Of a DNA stretch of 64,000 nt, positions 49,863-58,840 are shown in pieces. This DNA is from an uncultured Bacteroidales bacterium (GTDB taxonomy: Bacteria > Bacteroidota > Bacteroidia > Bacteroidales > Bacteroidaceae). The notes beneath the pieces are model-generated. The model saw nothing but the letters and a program-made list of their open reading frames with translations. It was not told the origin of the DNA and searched no databases. The stretch lies in contig CACYOC010000003.1 of NCBI GenBank assembly GCA_902775975.1, positions 80,939-144,938 of the forward strand. The letters are read 5' to 3'. A program made the position numbers and the translations under genes. Each line of letters starts with the position of its first letter. Position 1 is the stretch's first letter.

Positions 49863-52721
49863 GCGGCAGATCAGTTCATTGAAGAGCGGATTCTGCCGCA
49901 AAATGTTTGTATTGCCAGTCATTAGCAACTGACGACGAGCACGCGTCATCGCAACATTCAGCTTACGGTCTATCACCTTGCCGTCTTCTACAAAGCAGGT
50001 GGCTGTGAGGAAGTCGAGCTGATAGGGGTGCTGGACGGTAAAGGAATAGATGATGACATCGCGTTGTGAACCTTGATAGCGCTCGACGGTGTCGATGCTG
50101 ATGTCTGCGAGTTGTGGAATGTCGAGACGGGCAATAGCGTGGCGTATCATAGCAATCTGATTGCGATAAGGTACAATGACGCCAACCGTTTGTTGTGCGT
50201 CGAAGTGGTCGCCATACTGCCGATAGATGCGACGCAGCAGGTCTGCGACGATATACGCCTCGTTGAGGTTTACCTTATCAGTCGTTGCCTTGGCGTCTTG
50301 CGTGTTCATTGGTAGCTGGATATCGGGAAGCGGTGTTTCAGAAGGCAGGAAGAGTACACGGTGCTCCTTGAGTTGTTGGTCTAAGGCATCTTCTGCCGGT
50401 TGTTCATAACCCAGACTCGTCTCTTCCTGATGAGGACAAGGGACACAAAGCAGTTGTTCCTGATGATAAAAATGCTCGTTGGGGAACGCTGCAATGTCTG
50501 GATGCATTCGACCTTGACGCTGTAGCAATCCTACAAACGCCGTACGTCCTGCTGCTCGTTCCTGTTGTAGCAGACGTTCAAAGAGCGACAGTCGGCAATC
50601 GTGCAGCTGTGGCTGGTCATCGGGTTGCTGCACAACGGCAGGCAACTGCTTATGATCGCCAATCAGGATGAAACGCTCAATGCTATCGGAGGCTAACAGT
50701 CCGATGATGGAGGGTTCAAGTATTTGCGAAGCCTCATCTACGATGCACAGTGAGAAGCGTTTGAGTTGTAGGATAAAGGGTCGCGCCTGAAGCGTGGAGG
50801 TTGTTGCTACGATGATGCGGCAGTCGTGGAGTCGTTGACGAATATCATCTAACCGTGGCTGATCGCCCAAGGCCTCGTCTAATAAGCGATGTGTGTAGCA
50901 GGGGTCGCAAGCGCTTTTATTGCCTAATCGCAGGTAGTCTTTCCCACTCTTCTCCAGCATGCCGCAGATTTCATCCACCGCTCGGTTTGTATAGGCCGTG
51001 AGCAAGAGGCTGTTGGTTTCCGACGCTTGGTTGTTGATAAGTTCCTCCTCCACCAAAAAGCGTAGAGCCATGGAGGTCTTTCCTGTTCCCGGAGGACCCT
51101 GAAGCAGAAAATAGTCTTGCGCCTGTCGGGCTTTCAGCAAGATGTCGTCATAGTGAGGATGATAGCTGCGAGAGAGTTGCAAGGAGGCATCTCTACGAGG
51201 AGCCGTTTGTCCTAACAGCAGGTTGCGTTTCTGTTTGGATGCCATGCAGAAGGCATGGATGGAGCGAACGGAAGAAGTGGTGCCGATGTCCGAAGAAGCG
51301 TGTTCTATGGCGTAAGAGCCCTCGCCGAAGAGCGTCGGATTCTGCTGCCGGTCGTTGAGGCGCACCACGACCTCATCAGTTGTGAGGCGTTCTATCGTAC
51401 CTTTATATAATATATGGGCTCTGACATCAGGCTTCGACAGGTAGCGATACAAGAAAACAGCGTCTCCCCGCCGGAAGTTCGGAGAGCCTGTCGTGGTATC
51501 GATATTCAGCGACACTGCATCAGGCGACTTTTGTGCGACAGTTCCTAAAATGATGTTGCCCGTCTCCAGTTTTTCCTCCAGCGTCATGTTCCATAAGTCG
51601 GCGGTCGCTGAGTCCTGTCGCTCCTCCATTCTGATTTTCTGTGCCAGCTGTTCGCGATAGACAAAGGTCAGCATGCGCTCTGTATATTGCCGCTCATGGG
51701 GAGCGAGTTGCTCTAAAGGCTTCAGCAGTTTTTCTATTTGCGGACTGATGTAGCGATGGAAGAAGTCCTGGTGTTCCTCGTTTTGTAACAGCAAGGCTGG
51801 TTGGAGTTGTGCAGTCATGGTGGCAAAGCCCTCGCGTGCAATCTTGATTTGTTGGCAAACGATGAGGTTGCGGAGACGGATGGCTTCCCGGAAGAGTGCT
51901 GATGAGAAGCTGACAGCCTGCAATCCCTCCGAGGCAGAATAGCGCGAGTAGAGCAGACGGATATCTGTCTGCTGTGTGGTGACATGGAAGTTATAGTGCA
52001 GCACACCGTAGTAGAGCAGCAACTGCACATAGTGAGCTTGCCTGTACCAGTTCTTGCCTGATTTCTGTTCTATCAGCAAGCGCATGTCGTCAGTCATTAA
52101 ATCGACGCGTCCTTGCAGTCCTAATTTCTCACAGACGAACGTTGGCTCTAACAGGGCTTGCTCGCGTTGATAGCCTTCTCCGCCTTCTGCCGAGTTGCTA
52201 AACAACCGTTCCACGGCTTCACGGATATGCTGCACCTGTTGCAAGCCATCAGCCTTGAACTGCTGTGCGTTAAAGCCCTCACAGGTGCAGAACTGTAATG
52301 CCTGTTCCCGAAAACTGCTTCGTAGTGTGTCGGCAAACTGGAAGTCCTCGCGATTGATGAGGTCATCGAGTGCTGTACCCGCAAAGTTTCCCAAGAGAAT
52401 AGGTTGACTGTTGGCACGGGGCTTTAGCTGGTTGAGCAGATACGTGATGGGGTGATGGCCATAATTCTGAAAGCAGGCAGCGACAGCAGAGATGTCGAGC
52501 AGGAAGTCAGGCTCGATAATGATGAGATCTGGTGTGATGTGTTGCCCTTCGCACGTACAGTCCAACAGGTTGAGCTGCATGCCGACAGATAGTTCGTTAG
52601 CCAAGTCTGCATCTGTCATTTTGATGCTAACAGGACCTTGTCGTGTTCCATCAGCGACAGCAGCATAGATATTCTTTTCATCCCAACTGCTGACCGTACA
52701 GCGTAAAGCATCTACTTTCAC
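49827..52721 (-). CDS. Dna2-like nuclease-helicase
   Basis: A 964-residue protein with two engines. The N-terminal part has a PD-(D/E)XK nuclease motif: D207 in QGRVDLMTD, then E218 and K220 in LLIEQKSGK. The C-terminal part is a superfamily 1 (Upf1/Dna2) helicase: Walker A QGPPGTGKTS (541-550), CIVDEASQILEP, LIGDHKQLPAVV, DTVERYQGSQRDVIIYSF and NVAMTRARRQLLM. The order nuclease-then-helicase resembles Dna2, so a role in DNA end or flap processing is likely. The GTG at 52721 starts one base after the DUF3108 stop. The last residues (WWVLGVR) come from a repeat. Confidence 0.88.
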   Translation of the reverse strand: MKVDALRCTVSSWDEKNIYAAVADGTRQGPVSIKMTDADLANELSVGMQLNLLDCTCEGQHITPDLIIIEPDFLLDISAVAACFQNYGHHPITYLLNQLKPRANSQPILLGNFAGTALDDLINREDFQFADTLRSSFREQALQFCTCEGFNAQQFKADGLQQVQHIREAVERLFSNSAEGGEGYQREQALLEPTFVCEKLGLQGRVDLMTDDMRLLIEQKSGKNWYRQAHYVQLLLYYGVLHYNFHVTTQQTDIRLLYSRYSASEGLQAVSFSSALFREAIRLRNLIVCQQIKIAREGFATMTAQLQPALLLQNEEHQDFFHRYISPQIEKLLKPLEQLAPHERQYTERMLTFVYREQLAQKIRMEERQDSATADLWNMTLEEKLETGNIILGTVAQKSPDAVSLNIDTTTGSPNFRRGDAVFLYRYLSKPDVRAHILYKGTIERLTTDEVVVRLNDRQQNPTLFGEGSYAIEHASSDIGTTSSVRSIHAFCMASKQKRNLLLGQTAPRRDASLQLSRSYHPHYDDILLKARQAQDYFLLQGPPGTGKTSMALRFLVEEELINNQASETNSLLLTAYTNRAVDEICGMLEKSGKDYLRLGNKSACDPCYTHRLLDEALGDQPRLDDIRQRLHDCRIIVATTSTLQARPFILQLKRFSLCIVDEASQILEPSIIGLLASDSIERFILIGDHKQLPAVVQQPDDQPQLHDCRLSLFERLLQQERAAGRTAFVGLLQRQGRMHPDIAAFPNEHFYHQEQLLCVPCPHQEETSLGYEQPAEDALDQQLKEHRVLFLPSETPLPDIQLPMNTQDAKATTDKVNLNEAYIVADLLRRIYRQYGDHFDAQQTVGVIVPYRNQIAMIRHAIARLDIPQLADISIDTVERYQGSQRDVIIYSFTVQHPYQLDFLTATCFVEDGKVIDRKLNVAMTRARRQLLMTGNTNILRQNPLFNELICRFGDRWWVLGVR

Positions 52722-52722
52722 C

Positions 52723-53556
52723 TCATTTAATCTTGGAGGTCATGGGGTTACGCAACCCTTTATAGCCATTGAGATAAGCCTTGGCAGTACCAAAGGATAA
52801 GAACATATCCAGACGAACGGGAAGATGATTGTCGTCATCTGTGATGTAAAAGCGGATGAGCTCATGGTTCTTGCTATCCTCACGCTGTATAAACGAGAAG
52901 ACCAGGCAGCGGTATCTGTCTTCTGAGTTCTTCATCTTCAGCGTGGTGGTACCGTTATACTTCAACCAGGCATTGGCCACTTTCAAACCATCGGCAATAG
53001 GCAGGGGAATCTTGTCGCCTTCCTTGAGATGAGAGGATTCGAAGTTTCTCGCCCTGAGGTAGATGCTCATCATGTCGTAGAGACAGTTCTTGTACTCTGC
53101 TTCTTTCCATACATGATCGCCGCTGCTGGTAATTTCGTGCATCTTGACGTGGCAGTTGCCTTTTGGGTAAGTGTACCAAATCTCATCAACATAGTAGCGT
53201 TTACCTTCGCGTGCTCCCTTGCGGAAGTAGATGGGCGCTACATTTGTGTCGGTATAGCAGAGCAGCGTGTCGCGCATCATGAACATATTGTCGAGCTTGC
53301 TATTGCCACGGGTGGTAAGACTACAGCGGAAGCCGTCTTGTCCTTTGTAGTTGGAGGTAACGGTGGACATAGAGGCAGTGCCTACCTTCCACCAGACGAA
53401 CTTCCAGTTGAAGTAAAGGTCGTAGCTGACAAATTCGCCATTGGCAAAAGCCTTATTCTCAATACCACACTGGGCATGAGTGTCTAACGTTAATATGGTG
53501 AAGAGGAAAAACAAAAGGCTTCCCTTCATCCATTGTCTTTTTATACAATTCATCAT
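52723..53556 (-). CDS. DUF3108 family exported protein
   Basis: A 277-residue exported protein of the DUF3108 family. The ATG at 53556 (MMNCIKRQW) is preferred; a longer frame begins in repeat DNA, and the ATG at 53529 would leave just the signal peptide GSLLFFLFTILTLDTHA. The body has AFANGEFVSYDLYFNWKFVW, YTYPKGNCHVKMHEI, YDMMSIYLRARNF and HLPVRLDMFLSFGTAKAYL, a lipid- or glycan-binding-like beta barrel fold in known relatives. Position between a lipoprotein gene and the nuclease-helicase gene suggests one transcript. Function unknown; periplasmic location inferred. Confidence 0.85.
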   Translation of the reverse strand: MMNCIKRQWMKGSLLFFLFTILTLDTHAQCGIENKAFANGEFVSYDLYFNWKFVWWKVGTASMSTVTSNYKGQDGFRCSLTTRGNSKLDNMFMMRDTLLCYTDTNVAPIYFRKGAREGKRYYVDEIWYTYPKGNCHVKMHEITSSGDHVWKEAEYKNCLYDMMSIYLRARNFESSHLKEGDKIPLPIADGLKVANAWLKYNGTTTLKMKNSEDRYRCLVFSFIQREDSKNHELIRFYITDDDNHLPVRLDMFLSFGTAKAYLNGYKGLRNPMTSKIK

Positions 53557-53577
53557 ATTTCTAATCCATCTTTTTAA

Positions 53578-53611
53578 CTGTAAACTTTCAACTCTCAACT
53601 TTCAACTCTCA
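53578..53611 (-). repeat. GAGAGTTGAAAGTT repeat after the lipoprotein gene
   Basis: On the - strand GAGAGTTGAAAGTTGAGAGT units begin inside the TGA stop of the lipoprotein gene (53609-53611) and run toward the DUF3108 start. Confidence 0.87.
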
Positions 53612-55588
53612 CGGCTTATATTCAATTCCCAGCTGTTGCGCTCGCTCGGCGTTGCGGCCAATCTTCATTTTCTTGGCTTCAGCCTTTTGTTTGATGAGCG
53701 CCCCAGGCTTCTGGCGATTGCGTGGTAACGCAGTGACATTCCATTGTTGTGTGAGGTCGTATTTTGCTTTCGCTTCTATGGCTTCTGGGAAATAATAAAC
53801 ATCTTCTGGCTGCAGGCCTTTATCGTACAGTCCCGTATCCCAAATGCCATTGTTGTTACGGTCGGTAAATGCACGGAGATAGTACGTTCCAGGAATGACG
53901 TAGAAGAACTGTGCCACGCCGTCTTTATTCATGTGAGCCTGTTTCACCACGTTGTCGCCCGAATTCACCAGCTGTACGATTACCAGGCTGTCGTTGACTC
54001 CGGAAAGGTGAACGTCGATACTTGCATAATCGTCTAAGGTCTTCACCTTGATACCTTGCTTGAACTCCTTCGATACCAATCCGTAGATATCAACAAAAGC
54101 GGCAGAATCCACTTCAAAACTATATTCTCTTCCTTCGTGCCAATCGACCGTCATCTCATAACGGCGGAGCATAGAGTCGCAGCGATGGAATTCGAACGGG
54201 GCTCTGTACCACAACGAGTCAACCATAGAGTAAAGATGAATGGCTGCCGTGTCCAATCGTGCTAATGGCGTAGGCATTTCGATATAGATGGAGCGGTCGG
54301 GGTCCATAGCAGCAGAAACCTGATAGACGGGTACAAGGGCTTCTGCCGGATAGATGCTATCGTAAGGTTTTTCGTCCTTTTTCTTCTTCTCTTGTTCTTT
54401 CTTCCACTGCTCGTAGGCTTTCTGTTTTGCCTTCTGTCGCTTGGCGTAGGACGTCTTGGCGAGTGCCTCAATGGTATCGGTCTGCGTGACGATGTTTCCT
54501 AACGTGTCAGTCATCAGATAAGCCATGGAGAAACGCAGGGTGTCTTTATTGACGAGCGTAGTGTCGCGCAACCAGTAGGAGAGTGAGTCTTTGGCAGCAT
54601 TACTTTCCAAGAGGAAGGCGTTGTCCGCATCGAAGTTTAGACCTTTTATCACAGGCAGTTGAGGATTGCCGTAACTGAAGAAAACGTTGATGCAGTTGGC
54701 TTCCTTTCGTTCCGTCTTGAGCAGATAGCGGCCTGTCTGTTCTTCTTGGAATGATAGCAGCATGATATCGTCAGGCAGAAAATGTTTGTACGGTATTTGT
54801 ACGATACTGTCAATGTGCAGCGCATCTTTCCAGACAGTGTCTTGTCGCACTCTATCACTCACCGACGGTCGAAAAGTCTCGTGAGTAAAGGCGATGCGTT
54901 CACTCTTCTGCGAGAAGCAGTAGTTGTCATCCATATCCTGCAGTGCATAGATGCGGTATTCGCCGTCTGCTACACCCTTTATCGTGAAGTGTCCGTTACC
55001 ATCAGTACGCGCTACACGTAGCATCGGTTGTTTGCGGAATATAGAATCTTCCATTTGGTTGTACAGTCCCACCAGAATACCTTTGACAGGTTCCAGGTTG
55101 ACAGCATCTAAAACAAATCCCGACACCTCCAATGTATCTATCTGTTCTCCTGTAGAGAAAGAATAGGTGTAATTACCCATGGGATTGTCTTCGGTATAGT
55201 CTGTTATGGCATCACAGAAATCAATCGTGTAAGTGGTATTGGGTTTCAGTGAGTCTTTCAGTTCTATGGTAATCTTCTTGCCCACCGCCTTGATGTCTGG
55301 CATTTCCATCTGTGGAGGAGATACGATGACGCGTTGTGTGGCTTCAGCTATTTTGACAAACTCGTCGAAATAAATGCTGATCTTCTTTGAATGCATGCTT
55401 TTCGACTTGTCGGAGGGAGAGGTCCGAAGAACCTGTGGTGGTTTCTCGTCATACCAACCTCCGTCAGGAGTTCCCATGCGGGCACAACTGAAGAAAATGA
55501 GAAAATGAGAAATGGAGAGAATGAGGAAAAGCATTCTCAAATTCCACCATCTTCCGATCCTGTTATATATTTTTTTCGTTCTTTTCAT
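53609..55588 (-). CDS. lipoprotein with Ig-like N-terminal domain
   Basis: A 659-residue predicted lipoprotein. The lipobox is FFSC at about 32-35. A Big_5-like Ig domain follows (PPQVLRTSPSDKSKSMHSKK, YFDEFVKI, LKPNTTYTIDFCDAITDYTE), then a carboxypeptidase-regulatory-like stretch (TLEVSGFVLDAVNLEPVKGI, DGNGHFTIKGVADGEYRIYA) and a repeat of that kind near the end (IPGTYYLRAFTDRNNNGIWD). The hydrophobic leader LFLILSISHFLIFF is largely repeat-encoded. Start ATG overlaps the GH3 stop by four bases. Probably outer-membrane or periplasmic; function unknown. Confidence 0.85.
   Translation of the reverse strand: MKRTKKIYNRIGRWWNLRMLFLILSISHFLIFFSCARMGTPDGGWYDEKPPQVLRTSPSDKSKSMHSKKISIYFDEFVKIAEATQRVIVSPPQMEMPDIKAVGKKITIELKDSLKPNTTYTIDFCDAITDYTEDNPMGNYTYSFSTGEQIDTLEVSGFVLDAVNLEPVKGILVGLYNQMEDSIFRKQPMLRVARTDGNGHFTIKGVADGEYRIYALQDMDDNYCFSQKSERIAFTHETFRPSVSDRVRQDTVWKDALHIDSIVQIPYKHFLPDDIMLLSFQEEQTGRYLLKTERKEANCINVFFSYGNPQLPVIKGLNFDADNAFLLESNAAKDSLSYWLRDTTLVNKDTLRFSMAYLMTDTLGNIVTQTDTIEALAKTSYAKRQKAKQKAYEQWKKEQEKKKKDEKPYDSIYPAEALVPVYQVSAAMDPDRSIYIEMPTPLARLDTAAIHLYSMVDSLWYRAPFEFHRCDSMLRRYEMTVDWHEGREYSFEVDSAAFVDIYGLVSKEFKQGIKVKTLDDYASIDVHLSGVNDSLVIVQLVNSGDNVVKQAHMNKDGVAQFFYVIPGTYYLRAFTDRNNNGIWDTGLYDKGLQPEDVYYFPEAIEAKAKYDLTQQWNVTALPRNRQKPGALIKQKAEAKKMKIGRNAERAQQLGIEYKP
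55491..55535 (-). repeat. ATTTCTCATTTTCTC repeat forming a signal peptide
   Basis: On the - strand CCTCATTCTCTCCATTTCTC then ATTTTCTCATTTTCTTC codes LILSISHFLIFF, the hydrophobic core just before the lipobox cysteine. Confidence 0.85.
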
Positions 55589-57087
55589 TCTTTTCTCTCA
55601 TTTAACACCAGCAGTTGTTCTATGTGTGTGCGCTCATTGCTCAGTCGGGGTACTTTGTGCTGTCCCCCTAACTTACCGCGCAGCTTCAGCCATTCGTTGA
55701 AGAGTCCCTGTCGGGCAGGAATGATTTCCAAGTGCTGCAGGGTGATGTCCTTATAGCGCTTAGCCTCATAATCGCTGTTCAACTCTTGCAGGCGCTGATC
55801 CAGGATGTGTGCAAACTGTTCCAGGTCGTTCGGCGACTTGGAAAACTCTATGAGCCACTGATGGCGGCACTTGGCATTAGCATCCATAAAGACAGGTGCT
55901 GCCGTATATTCCAGCACTTCTGCCCCCGTCTTCTCACAGGCATAGGCCAGTCCTTGTTCGGCATTATCGACGATGAGCTCTTCACCAAAGGCATTGATAA
56001 AACTCTTCGTGCGTCCTGAGATAACAAACTTATAGGGGTTGGTACTCGTGAAACGGATCGTATCGCCTATCATATAACGCCACAAGCCACACGACGTGGA
56101 GATCATCATGGCGTAGTTCTTATCCTTCTCCACCCCCCAGAGCGGCACGATATCACCACCATCCATCGGTTGGAACTCATAGAACACGCCGTAGTCCAGC
56201 ATCAGTAGCATCGACTTGTCCGCAGGGTCGTCCTGCAGTCCGAAGAAACCCTCACTGGCATTGTATGTCTCCATATAGTGCATCTTCGGTGAAGTGATGA
56301 GTTGTTCGTATTGCTTGCGGTAAGGGGTAAACGCCACACCACCGTGGAAGAATACTTCCAGGTTGGGCCATACTTCCTCCAGATGCGTCTTGCCGCTAAG
56401 TTCCATGACGCGGTTCAACACGGATAGCATCCAAGACGGCACACCGCTGATGTTTGTAACGTTCTTGTTCATCGCTTCACGGGCAATGCGGTCACGCTTG
56501 ATTTCAAAGTCCGATAGCAGGGCGGTTTTTTTCTTGGGAACACGCACCAGATTTGCCAGCGGATTGATGTTTTCTATCAGGATGGCTGAGAGGTCACCCA
56601 CCAGCGAACCGGGAAGGTTGTAGTTCGGGGCATGACTGCCGCCGAGGATAAGGCCTTTGCCGTCAAACATTCTCGACTGCGGGTTGTTTCTCAGGTACAT
56701 CACTACGGCATCCGTGCCTCCAGCGTAGTGGATGCGCTTCAAACCCTCCTCGCTAACGGGGATAAACTTCGACTTGTCGTTGGTAGTTCCAGAAGACTTT
56801 GCATACCATCTGACACGTCCTGGCCATAGAATGTCACGTTCGCCATGCCGCATGCGGTCTATCTGACCTTTCAACTCTTCGTATGTGTTAACTGGGTTTT
56901 GGCGCACAAAGCTTTCATAGTCCTTGATGGCCGAAAAGCCATGCTCACGACCGTATTCCGTATGTGCTGCCGTTTCTATCAGGTGCTGCAACACACGGTG
57001 CTGCAACAGCTCTCCTTGTCTCTGGTGCTTCTCCAGTTCCTTCATGCGAGGAACGAAAATCGGCCTTACAATATTTGTTAAACTCAT
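55585..57087 (-). CDS. GH3 auxin-responsive promoter family protein (acyl-adenylate type)
   Basis: A 500-residue protein from the ATG at 57087 (MSLTNIVRPIFVPRM); the longer frame reads through the promoter. It belongs to the GH3 family of ANL-type acyl-acid amido synthetases, frequent in Bacteroidota: RWYAKSSGTTNDKSKFIPVS (ATP loop, about 96-115), YMETYNASEGFFGLQ, LWRYMIGDTIRFTS and KSFINAFGEEL are present. The substrate is unknown in bacteria; by fold it should adenylate a carboxylate. Its stop overlaps the lipoprotein start, implying translational coupling. Confidence 0.9.
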   Translation of the reverse strand: MSLTNIVRPIFVPRMKELEKHQRQGELLQHRVLQHLIETAAHTEYGREHGFSAIKDYESFVRQNPVNTYEELKGQIDRMRHGERDILWPGRVRWYAKSSGTTNDKSKFIPVSEEGLKRIHYAGGTDAVVMYLRNNPQSRMFDGKGLILGGSHAPNYNLPGSLVGDLSAILIENINPLANLVRVPKKKTALLSDFEIKRDRIAREAMNKNVTNISGVPSWMLSVLNRVMELSGKTHLEEVWPNLEVFFHGGVAFTPYRKQYEQLITSPKMHYMETYNASEGFFGLQDDPADKSMLLMLDYGVFYEFQPMDGGDIVPLWGVEKDKNYAMMISTSCGLWRYMIGDTIRFTSTNPYKFVISGRTKSFINAFGEELIVDNAEQGLAYACEKTGAEVLEYTAAPVFMDANAKCRHQWLIEFSKSPNDLEQFAHILDQRLQELNSDYEAKRYKDITLQHLEIIPARQGLFNEWLKLRGKLGGQHKVPRLSNERTHIEQLLVLNERKE

Positions 57088-57110
57088 GATTTTAATTCGT
57101 AATTTGCAGG

Positions 57111-57118
57111 CAAAGGTA
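57111..57118 (-). promoter_or_regulatory. -7 box of the GH3 gene promoter
   Basis: TACCTTTG on the - strand, 23 bases before the ATG. No TTTG at the normal distance. Confidence 0.55.
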
Positions 57119-57194
57119 CTACAAACTTTGGTAATAAAGAGAAAAAATAACGAATTTTTTTGTTCTTTTATTTTTTTATTCTTAATATTTTTCG

Positions 57195-57202
57195 TACCTT
57201 TG
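57195..57202 (+). promoter_or_regulatory. -7 box of rplS promoter
   Basis: TACCTTTG followed by CAGCC. The leader to the rplS ATG is about 90 bases and has GCGTAATCGCTGGCAGG and GGCCTGTTATGTTGCGC, which may pair into a structured 5' UTR. Confidence 0.6.
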
Positions 57203-57299
57203 CAGCCGCTTTCCGCGTAATCGCTGGCAGGAAGTAACGAGAGGCCTGTTATGTTGCGCATGGAACGATAACAACAACAATTAAAGTTTTTCAAGTAAA

Positions 57300-57668
57300 A
57301 TGGATTTAATCAAAGTTGCTGAAGAAGCATTTGCAACCGGCAAGCAGCACCCCAGTTTCAAGGCTGGTGACACTGTAACTGTCGCTTACAAAATTATCGA
57401 GGGCTCTAAGGAGCGTATCCAGCTTTTCCGTGGCGTGGTCATCAAGATCAGCGGTCATCAGGAGAAGAAGCGTTTCACTGTTCGCAAGATGTCGGGCACC
57501 GTGGGTGTAGAGCGTATCTTCCCCCTGGAGTCTCCTAACATCGATAGTATCGAAGTGAACAAGGTTGGTAAGGTTCGCCGTGCTAAGCTTTACTATCTGC
57601 GCAACCTCACAGGTAAGGCTGCTCGCATCAAGGAGAAGCGTAGCGGTGCTCGCGCTGTTGCGGAGTAA
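57300..57668 (+). CDS. rplS: 50S ribosomal protein L19
   Basis: A 122-residue large-subunit protein at the subunit interface. Typical segments are [51 protein letters not shown] and [20 protein letters not shown]. Preceded by a promoter and a roughly 90-base leader, followed by a strong terminator. Monocistronic, without trmD or rimM neighbours. Confidence 0.97.
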   Translation: MDLIKVAEEAFATGKQHPSFKAGDTVTVAYKIIEGSKERIQLFRGVVIKISGHQEKKRFTVRKMSGTVGVERIFPLESPNIDSIEVNKVGKVRRAKLYYLRNLTGKAARIKEKRSGARAVAE

Positions 57669-57692
57669 TTGCTGGCAAAACCTGCACGACAT

Positions 57693-57725
57693 AAAAAGAG
57701 GCATTCCCAAGGGATGCCTCTTTTT
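57693..57725. terminator. terminator after rplS
   Basis: AAAAAGAGGCAT, inner TCCC/GGG with a 2-base loop, ATGCCTCTTTTT. A and T runs on both sides make it usable by the convergent metF transcript too. Confidence 0.92.
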
Positions 57726-57729
57726 GTTA

Positions 57730-57788
57730 TAATGAGAAATTGAGAAAATGAGAAAATGAGAAATTGAGAAAATGAGGAAATGAGAAAG
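57730..57788 (-). repeat. GAGAAATTGAGAAAATGAG repeats after metF
   Basis: Alternating AATGAGAAATTGAG and AAAATGAG units between the rplS terminator and the metF stop. Confidence 0.9.
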
Positions 57789-57793
57789 GATTC

Positions 57794-58753
57794 TCAAAAT
57801 ACTGTTCTTACGATTTGGCAGACATTGTCGGGCTTGGCCATGGTGTAGTAGTGAATGGCAGGAACACCATGGTTCAGCAAGTCGCGCGACTGGCGGATGC
57901 ACCATTCGATACCTGCCTGATAAGCCTCCTCATTTGTCTTTGTCTTCTTCATCAGCGCCACCAACTCCTGCGGAATGTCAATATGGAAGGAGCGTGGCAG
58001 CAAGTCTATCTGCCGTTGCGACGAGATGGGTTTCAGTCCAGGAATGATCGGTACCGTGATGCCTGCCGCACGGCAACGTTCCACAAAGTCGTAGAAGCAG
58101 GCGTTGTCGAAGAACATCTGTGTGACCACGTATTCAGCTCCTGCCTCCACCTTCCGTTTCAGGTTCTGGATGTCGCTGTCCAGATTGGCGGCCTCAAAAT
58201 GCTTCTCAGGATAAGCAGCCACGCCCACACAGAAATCGGTCTTCAGCCCGTTCTTCACCGTTGGATCCAGATATTTTCCCTTATTCAAGTTGCTAATCAT
58301 GCTGACCAGTTCGTTAGTATGCGAGAAACCGTCTGGCTCAGGAATGAAGAAGCGTTGTCCGGGGATGGCGTCGCCACGGAGTGCTACCACGTTGCTGATA
58401 CCTAAGAAGTGCAGGTCCAGCAGTTCACTTTCCACCTTCGACCGTGAAGCGCCACCGCAGATGACATGCGGCACGATCTGCAGTTGCGGATAGCGGCGCA
58501 TGATGGCTGCCACGATAGCTATGGTGCCAGGGCGCTTGGCGAGCGTCAGCTTGGTATAGGTGCCGTCATCGTTGAGCACATACTCCACTTCGTCGCGATG
58601 ACAAGTGACGTTGATGAAGGGAGGTTGGAATTCCATGAGCGGGTCAATGCTTTCGTACAGTCGGCTGACGTCGCTTCCTTTCAAGGGCGGTACCAGTTCG
58701 AACGAGGCAAAAGGCTTCTTTGCGCTGTTCAGTATGTCGATTACTTTACTCAT
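57794..58753 (-). CDS. metF: methylenetetrahydrofolate reductase
   Basis: FAD enzyme making 5-methyl-THF, the methyl donor used by the neighbouring MetH. 319 residues with the TIM-barrel pattern: FASFELVPPLKG, FINVTCHRDEVEYV, IVPHVICGGASRSKVESEL, NVVALRGDAIPG, FCVGVAAYPEKH, VTQMFFDN and PIIPGLKPISS. It is transcribed downstream of metH with a 78-base gap filled by TCGTTATGTCGATA repeats. No S-box or cobalamin riboswitch was recognised in this short gap. Confidence 0.95.
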   Translation of the reverse strand: MSKVIDILNSAKKPFASFELVPPLKGSDVSRLYESIDPLMEFQPPFINVTCHRDEVEYVLNDDGTYTKLTLAKRPGTIAIVAAIMRRYPQLQIVPHVICGGASRSKVESELLDLHFLGISNVVALRGDAIPGQRFFIPEPDGFSHTNELVSMISNLNKGKYLDPTVKNGLKTDFCVGVAAYPEKHFEAANLDSDIQNLKRKVEAGAEYVVTQMFFDNACFYDFVERCRAAGITVPIIPGLKPISSQRQIDLLPRSFHIDIPQELVALMKKTKTNEEAYQAGIEWCIRQSRDLLNHGVPAIHYYTMAKPDNVCQIVRTVF

Positions 58754-58762
58754 GTTGTTTAG

Positions 58763-58840
58763 TTTCGTTATTTCGTTATTTCGTTATGTCGATATTTCGT
58801 TATGTCGATATGTCGTTATGTCGATATGTCGTTATGTCGT
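58763..58840. repeat. TTTCGTTATGTCGATA repeats between metH and metF
   Basis: Alternating TTTCGTTA, TGTCGTTA and TGTCGATA 8-base units over about 78 bases. On the - strand they begin in the last codons of metH and supply its final two threonines and the TAA stop (58832). Confidence 0.92.

Noticed and set aside
56924-57294. Extended N-terminus of the GH3 protein to 57294
   Set aside because: The extra residues run through the TACCTTTG promoter and the divergent rplS promoter region; MSLTNIV at 57087 fits the family start.
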